Shown: positions 38,006 to 46,393, counted from the first letter of the stretch. The stretch: DNA of 64,000 bases from Syntrophus sp964555065 (GCA_964555065.1 CAZKRB010000005.1:7756-71755), one strand, 5' to 3'. Program-made: numbers and translations. Notes: a model not told the origin generated them from the letters alone.

Positions 38006-38158
38006 AGGGGGCAAAGAATCCTTGCCTCTGCGCTCAATAGGATTTCGGCCTTCCTCTGATCCAATAGAGGGCGGCCGGTATCCCCGACGGCCTGATCCGC
38101 CTTCGGCAAGCCGTGCGGCTCGGCGGCGTCATTTACGGTTATTCAGTATCCTCATGAG
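37926..38158 (+). pseudogene. Decayed HMA-like (CoBaHMA-type) gene
   Basis: One frame reads HSYVPDIPGRQRVESPLIRK, close to SYYIHDMPGRLRVKSPKIRK of the intact gene at 39894; the DNA also matches (shared GATCAGGAAGAACAG). After about 30 codons the match moves to another frame (GIPDGLIRLRQAV, then RLGGVIYGYS), corresponding to GMTDGVDSVAVNLLTGSLLI. At least one frameshift and the lack of a start codon mark it as a remnant. It sits before a DUF5132-like gene, as the intact copy does. Confidence 0.65.
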
Positions 38159-38195
38159 GATACCGGCTATAAAATAATTTGAGGAGGTGATCCAT

Positions 38196-38501
38196 ATGTC
38201 GTTGGGGGATTATATCAAGGGCAATATCGGTACCGGCATTATGGTCGGTATCGGGACGCTGATTCTTGCGCCCATCGTTCTTCCCGTACTTGCAGGAATC
38301 ATGAAAACGACGACCAAGGCGGTCGTCAAAACCGGATCGATTCTTTATGAGAAAGGCAGTGAGACGGTCGACGAACTAGGAAAAATGGCGAAAGATTTTG
38401 TCGTGGAGACCAAGGAGGAAGTGGCTGGAGAGCCGGAAGTGATCGATTTCGAAGCTCCCGTTGAGTCCCCTCCTGCGGCAGCTGAGGAAAAGGCCGTTTA
38501 A
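38196..38501 (+). CDS. DUF5132-like glycine-rich membrane protein (copy 1)
   Basis: 101 residues from the ATG at 38196, with GAGGAGG eight bases upstream. Residues 8-36 form a glycine-rich hydrophobic segment (IGTGIMVGIGTLILAPIVL), a glycine-zipper pattern, followed by an amphipathic helix and an acidic tail. It is paralogous to the protein at 40401. It probably inserts in or bends a membrane; function unknown. It is likely read from the Pho promoter at 37565. Confidence 0.78.
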   Translation: MSLGDYIKGNIGTGIMVGIGTLILAPIVLPVLAGIMKTTTKAVVKTGSILYEKGSETVDELGKMAKDFVVETKEEVAGEPEVIDFEAPVESPPAAAEEKAV

Positions 38502-38510
38502 GCACATGAT

Positions 38511-38534
38511 GCCCGCTTCTGCGGGCTTCATTTT
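38511..38534 (+). terminator. Terminator after DUF5132 copy 1
   Basis: GCCCGC, loop TTCT, GCGGGC (38511-38526), followed by TTCATTTT. The rest of 38502-38617 shows no gene. Confidence 0.7.
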
Positions 38535-38617
38535 CCCCCCTTTGTTCTTGGATGCCGCGGGCCCCTCTCCCCGTTCGTCACCGATGGGATTTCCGCCCCG
38601 GACGTATCCTGAATTTT

Positions 38618-38671
38618 TCATAAATCATTCATCACCGTTTCATCTTCCGGTAATGAATGATGGGTACAATG
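38618..38671 (+). promoter_or_regulatory. Pho box and -10 for the 80-residue zinc-ribbon gene
   Basis: TTCAT at 38618, 38629 and 38640 and GTAAT at 38651, exactly 11 apart, then 10 bases and TACAAT (38666). This is the cleanest example in the window. Confidence 0.88.
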
Positions 38672-38810
38672 CCATCGTAACGTTCCCCGGCCTCTATGGA
38701 GACGGCCCCGGTCCGCCGGCAACGTGCCCGGGATAAGGCGCCTGGGGACCCTGTGGGCCAGGGGCGTGAAGGGAAGATTCACAGTCTAAGAAATAAGGAG
38801 GCACGCTGAA

Positions 38811-39053
38811 ATGATTTCCAAACGAATTTGGTGCTCACGCTGCGGCCATGAAGGCCCGAGAGAAACGGCTGAGATGGGGACTTCGCCATCAAAAGCAACG
38901 CTCTTCGTTTCCGAGGGGCATGATCCCGCTTCCGGAAAGCTTTATTTCCGTTGTCCCCGGTGCAAGGTATTTATCACCATTGATCCCGCCGCCGATGGCG
39001 GAAGCAGCCCTCTGAGGGGAGGCAGAAGCCCGTTAATCACTGAAGCCGCCTGA
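38811..39053 (+). CDS. Small zinc-ribbon protein, Pho-regulated
   Basis: 80 residues with two CxxC pairs (IWCSRCGHEG, YFRCPRCKVF), a single zinc ribbon, and a low-complexity tail. AAGGAGG lies 10 bases before the ATG. The family is not recognised. The clean Pho box upstream supports that it is a real gene. Confidence 0.62.
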   Translation: MISKRIWCSRCGHEGPRETAEMGTSPSKATLFVSEGHDPASGKLYFRCPRCKVFITIDPAADGGSSPLRGGRSPLITEAA

Positions 39054-39261
39054 ATGGCCAGACGACGGCGCGTCCCCTCTTCTTGAACGGTTCTTGCGAA
39101 AGGCTTACTTCTTTCCGTTTCGGTCACGAAGTCGATTGTCCGATTTTGATGATCTCCGCCATCGGACTTCTCCGTCATCCCATCGGGCAATGCCCATCCT
39201 TTCGGCAGGCAACGTTCTCTCATCCGAGGCTTGCAGTTGGGAGAAACGGATCTCCGATAGC

Positions 39262-39543
39262 TTAGGATCGACAGCGGGCGACTTCGGCAAAATACCCTTT
39301 AAGCGTCGATTCAATCATACTCATGGGCAAAAGAAAGGGCTTCCTCAAAATCCGTACCTCTATCCGGTTGCCCTCCACCTGGTATTTCCCCTCAACGTCC
39401 CCCAGCTCGGTCTTGCCTTGAAAGGTTCCAGAGGTGAGGCTCCCGGTGAAGGATCCTCCTTCGGAAAGAATCCCGTCCTTTATTCTGGTGAAGGCCTCTT
39501 CCAGATTACTGGAAATTGTCAAAGTAAATACCCGGGACATCAT
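39262..39543 (-). CDS. Small conserved hypothetical protein, Pho-regulated
   Basis: 93 residues, alpha/beta, no cysteine clusters except one near the end. It has a strand-rich core (SGTFQGKTELGDVEGKYQVE, then RIEVRILRKPFLLP) reminiscent of polyhydroxyalkanoate-system or lipid-binding folds, but I cannot name it. A Pho box on its own strand (39584-39637) supports expression under phosphate limitation. Confidence 0.6.
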   Translation of the reverse strand: MMSRVFTLTISSNLEEAFTRIKDGILSEGGSFTGSLTSGTFQGKTELGDVEGKYQVEGNRIEVRILRKPFLLPMSMIESTLKGYFAEVARCRS

Positions 39544-39583
39544 CCTATCCTGCCTTGCTTTTCTGATTCTTTCAAAGGTCGGC

Positions 39584-39637
39584 AGTTTACCATCTCATTA
39601 TGAATCCCACATTAAATTTCTGTGATGTTTCAATGAA
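39584..39637 (-). promoter_or_regulatory. Pho box and -10 for the 93-residue gene
   Basis: On the minus strand TTCAT (39637-39633), ATCAC (39626-39622), TTAAT (39615-39611) and TTCAT (39604-39600) are 11 apart; after 10 bases TAAACT (39589-39584). Between 39638 and 39814 there is no gene. Confidence 0.78.
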
Positions 39638-39814
39638 GGTTCGCTGGAAAAGGAAGGAGGAACAATAGAAACGCAGAGGAATTCGCTCGGCTCTCCTCCA
39701 AGATCTCCCGCCTGGCAATGAACCTCCATGCCTAAAATACGTACAACAAATAATCGAATAATCAATCTTTTGTCTTTCTTTTCATGTAAAACGAAAAGGG
39801 TTGAAGCCGTTAAT

Positions 39815-39868
39815 TTAACAGAAGCTTAATCGACTTGTAATACGCCGGTAACATTTTATCGTTATACA
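39815..39868 (+). promoter_or_regulatory. Pho box and -10 for the HMA/ATPase operon
   Basis: TTAAC (39815), TTAAT (39826), GTAAT (39837) and GTAAC (39848) are 11 apart; after 10 bases TATACA (39863). The transcript would start about 20 bases before the ATG at 39894. Confidence 0.8.
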
Positions 39869-39893
39869 TACGCAAAAACCAAGAGAGGAAAGC

Positions 39894-40214
39894 ATGAGCT
39901 ACTACATTCACGATATGCCGGGAAGATTAAGAGTGAAGAGCCCGAAGATCAGGAAGAACAGGAATGTGGGTGATGAAGTGCAAAAGCTCATCGGGATGAC
40001 CGATGGAGTCGACAGCGTCGCCGTCAATCTGCTCACGGGCAGCCTGCTCATCAATTACAATCCCAGGGTGACGAGGAACGATGAACTGATCAATCTTCTC
40101 CAGGAGAAGGGCTATTTCGATCATTCCAAAGCGACGACCAACGATTTGTACATGCATCAGGCGGCATCCAAGGTCAGTGCCTTTGCTTTCAATGTGATCA
40201 CCACTTTCATCTGA
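39894..40214 (+). CDS. HMA-fold protein without CxxC (CoBaHMA type)
   Basis: 106 residues. The pattern fits a beta-alpha-beta-beta-alpha-beta HMA fold: YYIHDMPGRLRVKSPKIRKN, a helix with VQKLIGM, then VDSVAVNLLTGSLLINYNP and NDELINLLQEKGYF. The copper motif CxxC is absent; the first strand instead carries several Arg and Lys, the mark of the CoBaHMA group first described at the N-terminus of cyanobacterial calcyanins. It may bind a membrane lipid or anion, or dock on the ATPase domain of the same fold. GAGAGGAAAG precedes the ATG. Confidence 0.78.
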   Translation: MSYYIHDMPGRLRVKSPKIRKNRNVGDEVQKLIGMTDGVDSVAVNLLTGSLLINYNPRVTRNDELINLLQEKGYFDHSKATTNDLYMHQAASKVSAFAFNVITTFI

Positions 40215-40326
40215 TCTTCAGAGGTCCGCAGCATCCTGGATTTTCAAAACACACAGGGGTGACGGAAACGGAACAGAAGAGCTTCTCTCAAAGGAGCCCC
40301 GATCCCTCTTGGTTGGCGTTGAGTAA

Positions 40327-40380
40327 TGAAAGAAAGTCTCATGGCTGCTTCATGAAAATGCTATTGTACAAATTATTCAT
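40327..40380 (+). promoter_or_regulatory. Possible Pho box inside the operon
   Basis: CTCAT (40338), TTCAT (40349) and GCTAT (40360) are 11 apart, with a poor TGAAA at 40327 and a weak -10 (ATTCAT at 40375, or TATTCA one base earlier). A second entry point before the DUF5132 gene is possible. Confidence 0.45.
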
Positions 40381-40400
40381 CAAACGATGCGGAGGTTGTC

Positions 40401-40667
40401 ATGGGACTGTTCGATAAGGGTAATATTGTTACGGGATTGGCCATCGGTATCGGGACGACCATCATTGGGCCCATGGTCATCAAGGTGCTGGCCAGTGTTG
40501 CCAAGCCGCTGACCAAGGCGGCCATCAAGGGAGGGATTACCTTGTATGAGACGAACAAGGAGAAGCTGGCTGAAATGAAGGAAATGGTGGATGACCTGGC
40601 GGCCGAAGCCCACGCGGAAGTGGAAGCAGAGCTGCTGGCCGCATCACGGGAGCCGGAAAAGTCATGA
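40401..40667 (+). CDS. DUF5132-like glycine-rich membrane protein (copy 2)
   Basis: 88 residues: glycine-zipper-like segment NIVTGLAIGIGTTIIGPMV, a second small-residue stretch, then a charged helix (EKLAEMKEMVDDLAAEAHAE). It is paralogous to 38196. CGGAGG precedes the ATG. The stop overlaps the next start in ATGA. Its place between two HMA-type genes suggests it is the membrane part of the system. Confidence 0.8.
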   Translation: MGLFDKGNIVTGLAIGIGTTIIGPMVIKVLASVAKPLTKAAIKGGITLYETNKEKLAEMKEMVDDLAAEAHAEVEAELLAASREPEKS

Positions 40668-41158
40668 TCCCCGATGCTTATATCAGCTCCAGGACGGCTG
40701 ACCGTCTCCGGATCAAAGTCCCGGCTAAGAAACGCGATCGCGATTACTTCGAGACGGTGGTGAAGCATTTTACAGGACAAGAGGGCATCGATGGCGTTTC
40801 CGTCCAGCCGCTGACGGGAAGCATCCTGATTTCGCACCACAGCGATGATGTCGTCATCCTGAATCAGGCCGAACAGGGGGGACTTTTTCAGGTCGTGCCG
40901 GACGCAACTTCGCAGAAACCCGGCTTGGTTATTCATGGCGCGGTCACCGGGAGTTTCCTGGACCTGGATGGCCAGGTAAAAGGGCTCACCGGTGGGGTAA
41001 CGGATATCGGTGGCCTCGCCTTTCTGGCGCTGGTCGGCGTGGGCGTCTATCAGATCAGCCGGGGGAACTTCGCGGCTCCGGCCTGGTACACAGCCTTCTG
41101 GTATGCGCTGAACATCTTCCTCAAGACAAAAGAACAGGGAAACGCCGGCACTGAATGA
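40664..41158 (+). CDS. HMA-fold protein with C-terminal membrane segment
   Basis: 164 residues. Residues 1-75 repeat the CxxC-less HMA pattern (RTADRLRIKVPAKKRD, then VSVQPLTGSILISHH). Residues about 100-155 hold a glycine-rich stretch (VKGLTGGVTDIGGLAFLALV) and aromatic segments that can cross the membrane. It is coupled to copy 2 of DUF5132 by a 4-base overlap. It may bring an HMA domain to the same membrane patch as the ATPase. Confidence 0.75.
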   Translation: MIPDAYISSRTADRLRIKVPAKKRDRDYFETVVKHFTGQEGIDGVSVQPLTGSILISHHSDDVVILNQAEQGGLFQVVPDATSQKPGLVIHGAVTGSFLDLDGQVKGLTGGVTDIGGLAFLALVGVGVYQISRGNFAAPAWYTAFWYALNIFLKTKEQGNAGTE

Positions 41159-41213
41159 TAAACAGACCGCGGCTCAGGCACATTAAAAGCTCAGAAGGCG
41201 CCAGGAGGAAGCC

Positions 41214-42122
41214 ATGATTCCGGAAGAAGAGAACGTTGGAATTGAAGGATCAGAAGAACGGCAAAGTGCACCCGGGTCGACCGCAAAGGACACCAAAAGA
41301 ATTTCAGGGAGACGGAAAAAAGAGAAAGACATCGTTCCGGAAAGGGAGGCAGCCGGCAGCGGCGCCACCGGTGAAGAAAAAGTCGCATCCGGGCCGGCCC
41401 TAAACGAAGCGGCATCGGATATCATCCAGGAGAAGGAGGGGGTCATGGAACAGATGGAACAGGAAGAAGAAAAAGAAAGCCGGGAAAGCATTGATGAGCA
41501 ACTCGGCCAGGCAGGCTCCACCGTCAAGAGCGGGATCGTAAACAGCCTGCAGGGCATCAATGAGATCGAGGCGGAAATTGTGACGACGGTGCGCAACACC
41601 GTCTCCTCTACCTTGAGGGCAACGGGAAGCATCGCCACGGAAAGCCTCGCAGTGACAAAGGATGTCATAAAAGGCGCCATTTCGGCAACGGAAGAAGTGG
41701 GTACGGGATTGATCCTGAGCACGAAGAGCGTGGCCAAGGGCGTTGTGATGGGCGTCGGGGATGTGGGTGGCGATGTGATCCATGTTGCGGGGCAGACAGT
41801 CAAAGGGGCGATCAAAGCGGCCTCGGAAGTCGGAGCCGATGTGGCCATGGTAGCCAGGCGGGCGGTCGACGGGGTGATCGAGGCCACGAGGGAAGTTGGC
41901 GGAAACGCGGAAGAAGTCGCAAAGGTGGCCGTCACGGGCGCCGTAGAAGCGGCCAGCGCCATTGGAACGATCGCTTTGAAGGCCGTGAGAGATATGCTGG
42001 TCGGCGTCGTGGAGGGGGTGAAGGATGTTGCCTCTGCCGCGCTGCCCAAGGTGGAACCGTCGGCCGGAAAGAAGGAAGAGGCCCCCGAAGGGTCTTCAAA
42101 AGCAGAGGAAAGGGCCGAGTAA
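41214..42122 (+). CDS. Protein with six 22-residue amphipathic repeats
   Basis: 302 residues. The first 100 are charged and probably disordered. Residues about 147-279 are six tandem repeats of 22 residues with the pattern xVxGAIxAAxEVGxDVxxVA (examples TVKGAIKAASEVGADVAMV and AVDGVIEATREVGGNAEEV). Glycine recurs at fixed positions. A 22- or 11-residue period is typical of helices lying on phospholipid surfaces, as in apolipoproteins, synuclein and some LEA proteins; glycine-zipper repeats also mark calcyanins. No signal peptide. AGGAGG precedes the ATG. Family not recognised. Confidence 0.75.
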   Translation: MIPEEENVGIEGSEERQSAPGSTAKDTKRISGRRKKEKDIVPEREAAGSGATGEEKVASGPALNEAASDIIQEKEGVMEQMEQEEEKESRESIDEQLGQAGSTVKSGIVNSLQGINEIEAEIVTTVRNTVSSTLRATGSIATESLAVTKDVIKGAISATEEVGTGLILSTKSVAKGVVMGVGDVGGDVIHVAGQTVKGAIKAASEVGADVAMVARRAVDGVIEATREVGGNAEEVAKVAVTGAVEAASAIGTIALKAVRDMLVGVVEGVKDVASAALPKVEPSAGKKEEAPEGSSKAEERAE

Positions 42123-45100
42123 TTGCGACCGTCTGTTCAACCGGTTCATCTTGCCATCAAAGGCAGAGCAAGGTATCAAGTTGAGGGGCTTTACCGATCA
42201 AAGCCCCTCAAAAGGTATTTGGCCGCGCACTTCCCCGCCGGCAACGGCATCTCCCTCTTTTCAATCAGCACCCTCACCGGCCGGGTGCTCGTTTATTTTG
42301 ATGCGCAAAGTTACACGCCGCAAAGCATTGCGGAGGCGCTCGCCGGCGTGGTGGACGACTATGCCGGGGGGAATCCCTCCGTCAAACCACAGGCAACCCG
42401 CGTTGACGGCTGCCTCCCTGACAGTCACCCACCGCGCAGTGAAAATGAGACCGTCGCTGCGCTTCTCAATAAACGGAAGGCACGGAAACTTGCGGTTCGT
42501 GCAGCGGAGCAGACGTCCCTTGAATGGCATACGATGGATGCCGAAAATGTTGTCGCTGCGTTTATGACTTCCGCAAACAACGGCCTGACTGGAGACGGCG
42601 TCAGACAATCCTTCGCGAAGTATGGCCCGAACATGCTGCCCGAATCCATTCCCCGGTCGGGCTTCGCCATCTTTATCGAACAGTTTAAGTCCCTGCCCGT
42701 GATCATGCTCGGCGTTGCCGCCGGTGTCGCTCTGCTGACGGCGGAATTCGCCCACGCATTGACCATTGCCGCGGTCGTGGGCATCAATGCCACGATCGGT
42801 TATGTAACGGAGAATCACTCCGAAAAAACGATCCATTCTCTTAAACGCCTCGTAAGGGCGACGGCGGATATCATCCGCGATGGGATGGTCTGTGAAGTTG
42901 GAGCCGACGAGGTCGTTCCCGGCGATGTTCTCGCTTTAAGGCCTGGAAACTACGTAGCGGCGGACGCCAGACTGATCAGCGCAAAGCACTTAAGCATCGA
43001 TGAGTCCACCCTGACGGGGGAAAGCATGCCCGTCGCAAAAAATGTGGCGCCGCTGCCTATCAGGGACGTTCCCCTGGGGGACAGAAGCAACATGGTCTAC
43101 ATGGGCACCCTGGTGACGGGAGGGCAGGGTCTGGCGGTCGCTGTGGCAACGGGCAGGTACACGGAGATTGGAAAAATCCAGACGCTGGCGGGAGAGGCGA
43201 GCGCGCCGGAGACCCCCATGGCCCGCCAGTTGAATCGGATGGGCAGGAAGCTGGTGGTTGTCAGCAGCTCGGTTTGCGCCGGAGTTTTCGCCATCGGCCT
43301 GCTTCGGGGGTACGGATTCCTCCCCATGCTCAGTTTGGCGATTTCTCTGGCTGTCGCCGCCGTTCCGGAAGGCCTCCCCACTGTATCGACCACGACCCTG
43401 ACGCTGGGCATTCGCAGGATGAGAAAGCTCAATGTGCTGATCAGGCACCTGGAGGCCGTCGAGACCCTGGGCTCGGTGAGAACGATCTGTCTCGACAAGA
43501 CCGGAACGCTGACGTTGAACAGCATGTCCGTCAAGGTCGCGGTTGCGGGAAAGCAGCGCTACATCTTAGCGGAAGGCAAGTTTCTCGCGAACGACGGCGC
43601 TGTCGACCCCTATGAAAGGAGAGAACTTCTGACCCTTCTCCATGCGTCGGTTCTGTGCAACGAGAGCGAAGTGGGTGGAGAAAGGGGAAACTACATTGTT
43701 AACGGTTCAGCGACGGAAAACGCGCTCATTCATGCCGCCCTCGCCGCAGGGGTCGATGTCATGCAGTTGAGGCAGCATTCCCCCCCGATCACCATCAGTC
43801 ATCGTTCGGAAGACCACAATTTTATGTACACCGTGCATGGGAGCGATGGAGAAAACGGTGAAGACGGCAACGCCCGACTGATTGCCCTGAAAGGAAGCCC
43901 CGATGAGGTTCTCTCCCGGTGCAACTGGCAGATGAGCGGCGGCGCGGTGCAGCCGATGACCGAAGACGACCGCCTCGAAGCGGAGATGACCAATGAACGG
44001 ATGGCCGGGGAGGCACTGCGCGTCTTGGGTGTGGCCTATTGCATCCTCGATGGGAGCCGTGCATCCGTTGAACGCTTGGCGGACTTCGAGGCCGATCTTG
44101 TCTGGCTCGGTCTGGTCGGGATGGCCGATCCGATCCGGGCCGGCATGAAGGATGTAATCGCGCAGTTCCATCATGCGGGCATCGATACGGTCATGATCAC
44201 CGGCGACCAGAGCCCGACGGCTTATGCCGTGGCGAGGGATCTGGATCTCGGCAAATCAGAACACCTCGAACTTCTTGATTCAGCGCATTTTTCAGGAATA
44301 TCGCCTGAAGTCATGACGGCTCTGTGTGAAAAGGTTCAGGTGTTTTCCCGTGTCAGCCCCGCCCATAAACTGCAGATCGTCCAGGCGCTCCAGAAATCCG
44401 GGCGCGTCGTTGCCATGACGGGGGACGGAATCAATGATGGACCGGCTCTCAAAGCGGCGGACATCGGAATCGCCATGGGGCATACGGGTACCGATGTGGC
44501 CCGCGAGGTGGCCGACGTCGTTCTGGAAGATGACAATCTGGAAACGATGATTGTGGCCATCAGCCAGGGACGGACGATTTACAACAATACGAGAAAGGCC
44601 ATCCACTACCTGAACTCATCAAACACCAGTGAAATCATGGTCATCTCCCTGGCTGTGGCGGCGGGGATGGGCCAGCCCTTGAATTCCATGCAGTTGCTCT
44701 GGATCAATCTCATCTCGGACATCTTTCCCGGTCTTGCCCTGGCCCTGGAGCCACCGGAGCCGGATGTTCTCGAACAACTCCCGCGCAGCCCCGATGAACC
44801 GATCTTGAAGGCGTCAGACATCAACAGGATCGCCTTTGAGGCGACAACGCTTTCGGCCGGAGCGCTCAGCGCCTATGGCTACGGAGTGCTGCGTTACGGG
44901 ATCGGACCGCAGGCGGGAACGCTGGCCTTTACCACGCTGTCGGCGGCTCAGATCTTCCATGCCCTGAGTTGCCGCTCGGAGCATCACAGCATGTTCGGCA
45001 AGACAAGCCTGCCGCCCAACAACCTCCTTCGTTTCGTCGTCTTCGGCGCGATGGCTCTCCAGGCGGCAACTTTTTTTATGCCCGGACTAAGGGGGCTGCT

Positions 45101-45203
45101 TTGCCTGACACCGATCAGCCTCACCGATGGGGCCGTCATCGCCGGAGGGGCTGTTCTTCCTCTTTTGCTAAACGAAGCGACGAAAACAGGGAGCGTGACA
45201 TGA
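42123..45203 (+). CDS. P2A-type (Ca2+-type) P-type ATPase with N-terminal HMA-like domain
   Basis: 1026 residues from a TTG directly after the preceding stop, with AGGAAAGG upstream. Residues 1-75 are an HMA-like domain lacking CxxC (KGRARYQVEG, STLTGRVLVYFD). The rest is a full P2 ATPase: TGE in DESTLTGES, phospho-Asp458 (CLDKTGTLT), hinge TGDGINDGPALKAADIGIAMG. Ligands matching SERCA E309, N768, E771, N796, T799, D800 are E416, N834, E837, N862, S865, D866, so Ca2+ is the likely ion. It would pump it out of the cytosol into the periplasm or a compartment. Under the Pho promoter at 39815. Confidence 0.9.
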   Translation: MRPSVQPVHLAIKGRARYQVEGLYRSKPLKRYLAAHFPAGNGISLFSISTLTGRVLVYFDAQSYTPQSIAEALAGVVDDYAGGNPSVKPQATRVDGCLPDSHPPRSENETVAALLNKRKARKLAVRAAEQTSLEWHTMDAENVVAAFMTSANNGLTGDGVRQSFAKYGPNMLPESIPRSGFAIFIEQFKSLPVIMLGVAAGVALLTAEFAHALTIAAVVGINATIGYVTENHSEKTIHSLKRLVRATADIIRDGMVCEVGADEVVPGDVLALRPGNYVAADARLISAKHLSIDESTLTGESMPVAKNVAPLPIRDVPLGDRSNMVYMGTLVTGGQGLAVAVATGRYTEIGKIQTLAGEASAPETPMARQLNRMGRKLVVVSSSVCAGVFAIGLLRGYGFLPMLSLAISLAVAAVPEGLPTVSTTTLTLGIRRMRKLNVLIRHLEAVETLGSVRTICLDKTGTLTLNSMSVKVAVAGKQRYILAEGKFLANDGAVDPYERRELLTLLHASVLCNESEVGGERGNYIVNGSATENALIHAALAAGVDVMQLRQHSPPITISHRSEDHNFMYTVHGSDGENGEDGNARLIALKGSPDEVLSRCNWQMSGGAVQPMTEDDRLEAEMTNERMAGEALRVLGVAYCILDGSRASVERLADFEADLVWLGLVGMADPIRAGMKDVIAQFHHAGIDTVMITGDQSPTAYAVARDLDLGKSEHLELLDSAHFSGISPEVMTALCEKVQVFSRVSPAHKLQIVQALQKSGRVVAMTGDGINDGPALKAADIGIAMGHTGTDVAREVADVVLEDDNLETMIVAISQGRTIYNNTRKAIHYLNSSNTSEIMVISLAVAAGMGQPLNSMQLLWINLISDIFPGLALALEPPEPDVLEQLPRSPDEPILKASDINRIAFEATTLSAGALSAYGYGVLRYGIGPQAGTLAFTTLSAAQIFHALSCRSEHHSMFGKTSLPPNNLLRFVVFGAMALQAATFFMPGLRGLLCLTPISLTDGAVIAGGAVLPLLLNEATKTGSVT

Positions 45204-46393
45204 AAAAGGACTTCATCTTTACCTCGGAATCCGTCACGGAAGGACATCCTGACAAGCTGTGCGACATCATCAGCGACGCGGTCGTAGACGAGTTCCTCAA
45301 ACGGGATCCCTTCTCGACGGTCATTGCCGAATGCGCCGTTTCCACGGCCATTCTCTTTATTGCGGCACGCTTCCGCTCCTACGCCACGGTGGATCTCCCC
45401 AAGGTGGCCAGGCAGGTGATCGCCCAGGTAGGGTATTCGGGCGAGACCTTCAATCCAAGGTCCTGCAGTATTCTCACGAGTCTGAACAGTCTCCCCCTGG
45501 AAGACTTCGGCTCTCGTGATGAACGCGCGATGACCGATGAGGAGATTGAGGGCGTAACGGCCAAAAATCAGGTGACGCTCTTCGGCTTTGCCTGCAACCA
45601 GACGGCTTCTTACATGCCCCTGCCGGTATGGCTGGCCCATAAGCTTTCCCGTAAACTCACGTCCGTGCGGATCCAAAAAGTTCTCCCTTATCTGGAACCG
45701 GACGGCAAGATACAGGTCGGCGTGGAATATGCCGATCGCAAACCCGTCCGGATCTTCAGCATCACCCTGATCGGCAGCCAGACGTCCGCGGGAACGCCGA
45801 GTCCGAAAAAATTTTCCCGAGACATTCGGGAAGCCGTCCTGAAGCCGGCCTTCAGCGATGAATCGATTCAACCCGACGAACGGACACAGATTTTCGTAAA
45901 CCCGGAAGGTCCTTTCATCATTGGAGGTCCGTTCATCCATTCGGGCTTGACGGGCAGGAAAAACGGCGTGGATACCTATGGGGAGTATGCCCGGCAAAGC
46001 GGCGCGGCGCTGAGCGGGAAGGACCCTTCCCGGATCGATCGGGTCGGCGCCTATGCGACGCGCTACGCGGCGAAGAATGTCATTGCCGCGGGGCTGGCTG
46101 AGGAATGCGAAGTGCAGCTCAGCTATTCCATCGGATTTTCAAGGCCGGTGAGCCTGCATGTGGAGACCTTCAGGACGGGCATCATTCCCGACAGCGAGAT
46201 TACGGAGAAGGTCAAAGCCCATTTTGATTTTCGTCCCGCCGCCATTATCCGGGACTTCAATCTTCGCTGGATGCCTTCCATCGTCAAGGGCGGATTCTAT
46301 CGAAAACTTGCCGCCTACGGCCATGTCGGCCGGATGGATATCGGACTGCCCTGGGAGCTGACCGACAGGGCGCAGCTCTTAAGGGACTCCTGA
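45200..46393 (+). CDS. Divergent MetK-like protein (S-adenosylmethionine synthetase paralogue)
   Basis: 397 residues, start overlapping the ATPase stop in ATGA. The overall MetK fold is clear (FIFTSESVTEGHPDKLCD, SGLTGRKNGVDTYG, GKDPSRIDRVGAYATRY, GRMDIGLPWE). Two active-site regions differ: the GGEITT motif that binds methionine reads AARFRS (Glu to Arg57), and GDQG reads AKNQV (Asp to Asn123). It may use another substrate, bind ATP without catalysis, or have a regulatory role. It is probably not the housekeeping MetK. Confidence 0.82.
   Translation: MKKDFIFTSESVTEGHPDKLCDIISDAVVDEFLKRDPFSTVIAECAVSTAILFIAARFRSYATVDLPKVARQVIAQVGYSGETFNPRSCSILTSLNSLPLEDFGSRDERAMTDEEIEGVTAKNQVTLFGFACNQTASYMPLPVWLAHKLSRKLTSVRIQKVLPYLEPDGKIQVGVEYADRKPVRIFSITLIGSQTSAGTPSPKKFSRDIREAVLKPAFSDESIQPDERTQIFVNPEGPFIIGGPFIHSGLTGRKNGVDTYGEYARQSGAALSGKDPSRIDRVGAYATRYAAKNVIAAGLAEECEVQLSYSIGFSRPVSLHVETFRTGIIPDSEITEKVKAHFDFRPAAIIRDFNLRWMPSIVKGGFYRKLAAYGHVGRMDIGLPWELTDRAQLLRDS

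Noticed and set aside
44969..45199. 77-residue extension of the MetK-like protein
   Set aside because: It overlaps the ATPase gene out of frame; the ATG at 45200 is exactly where MetK homology starts.
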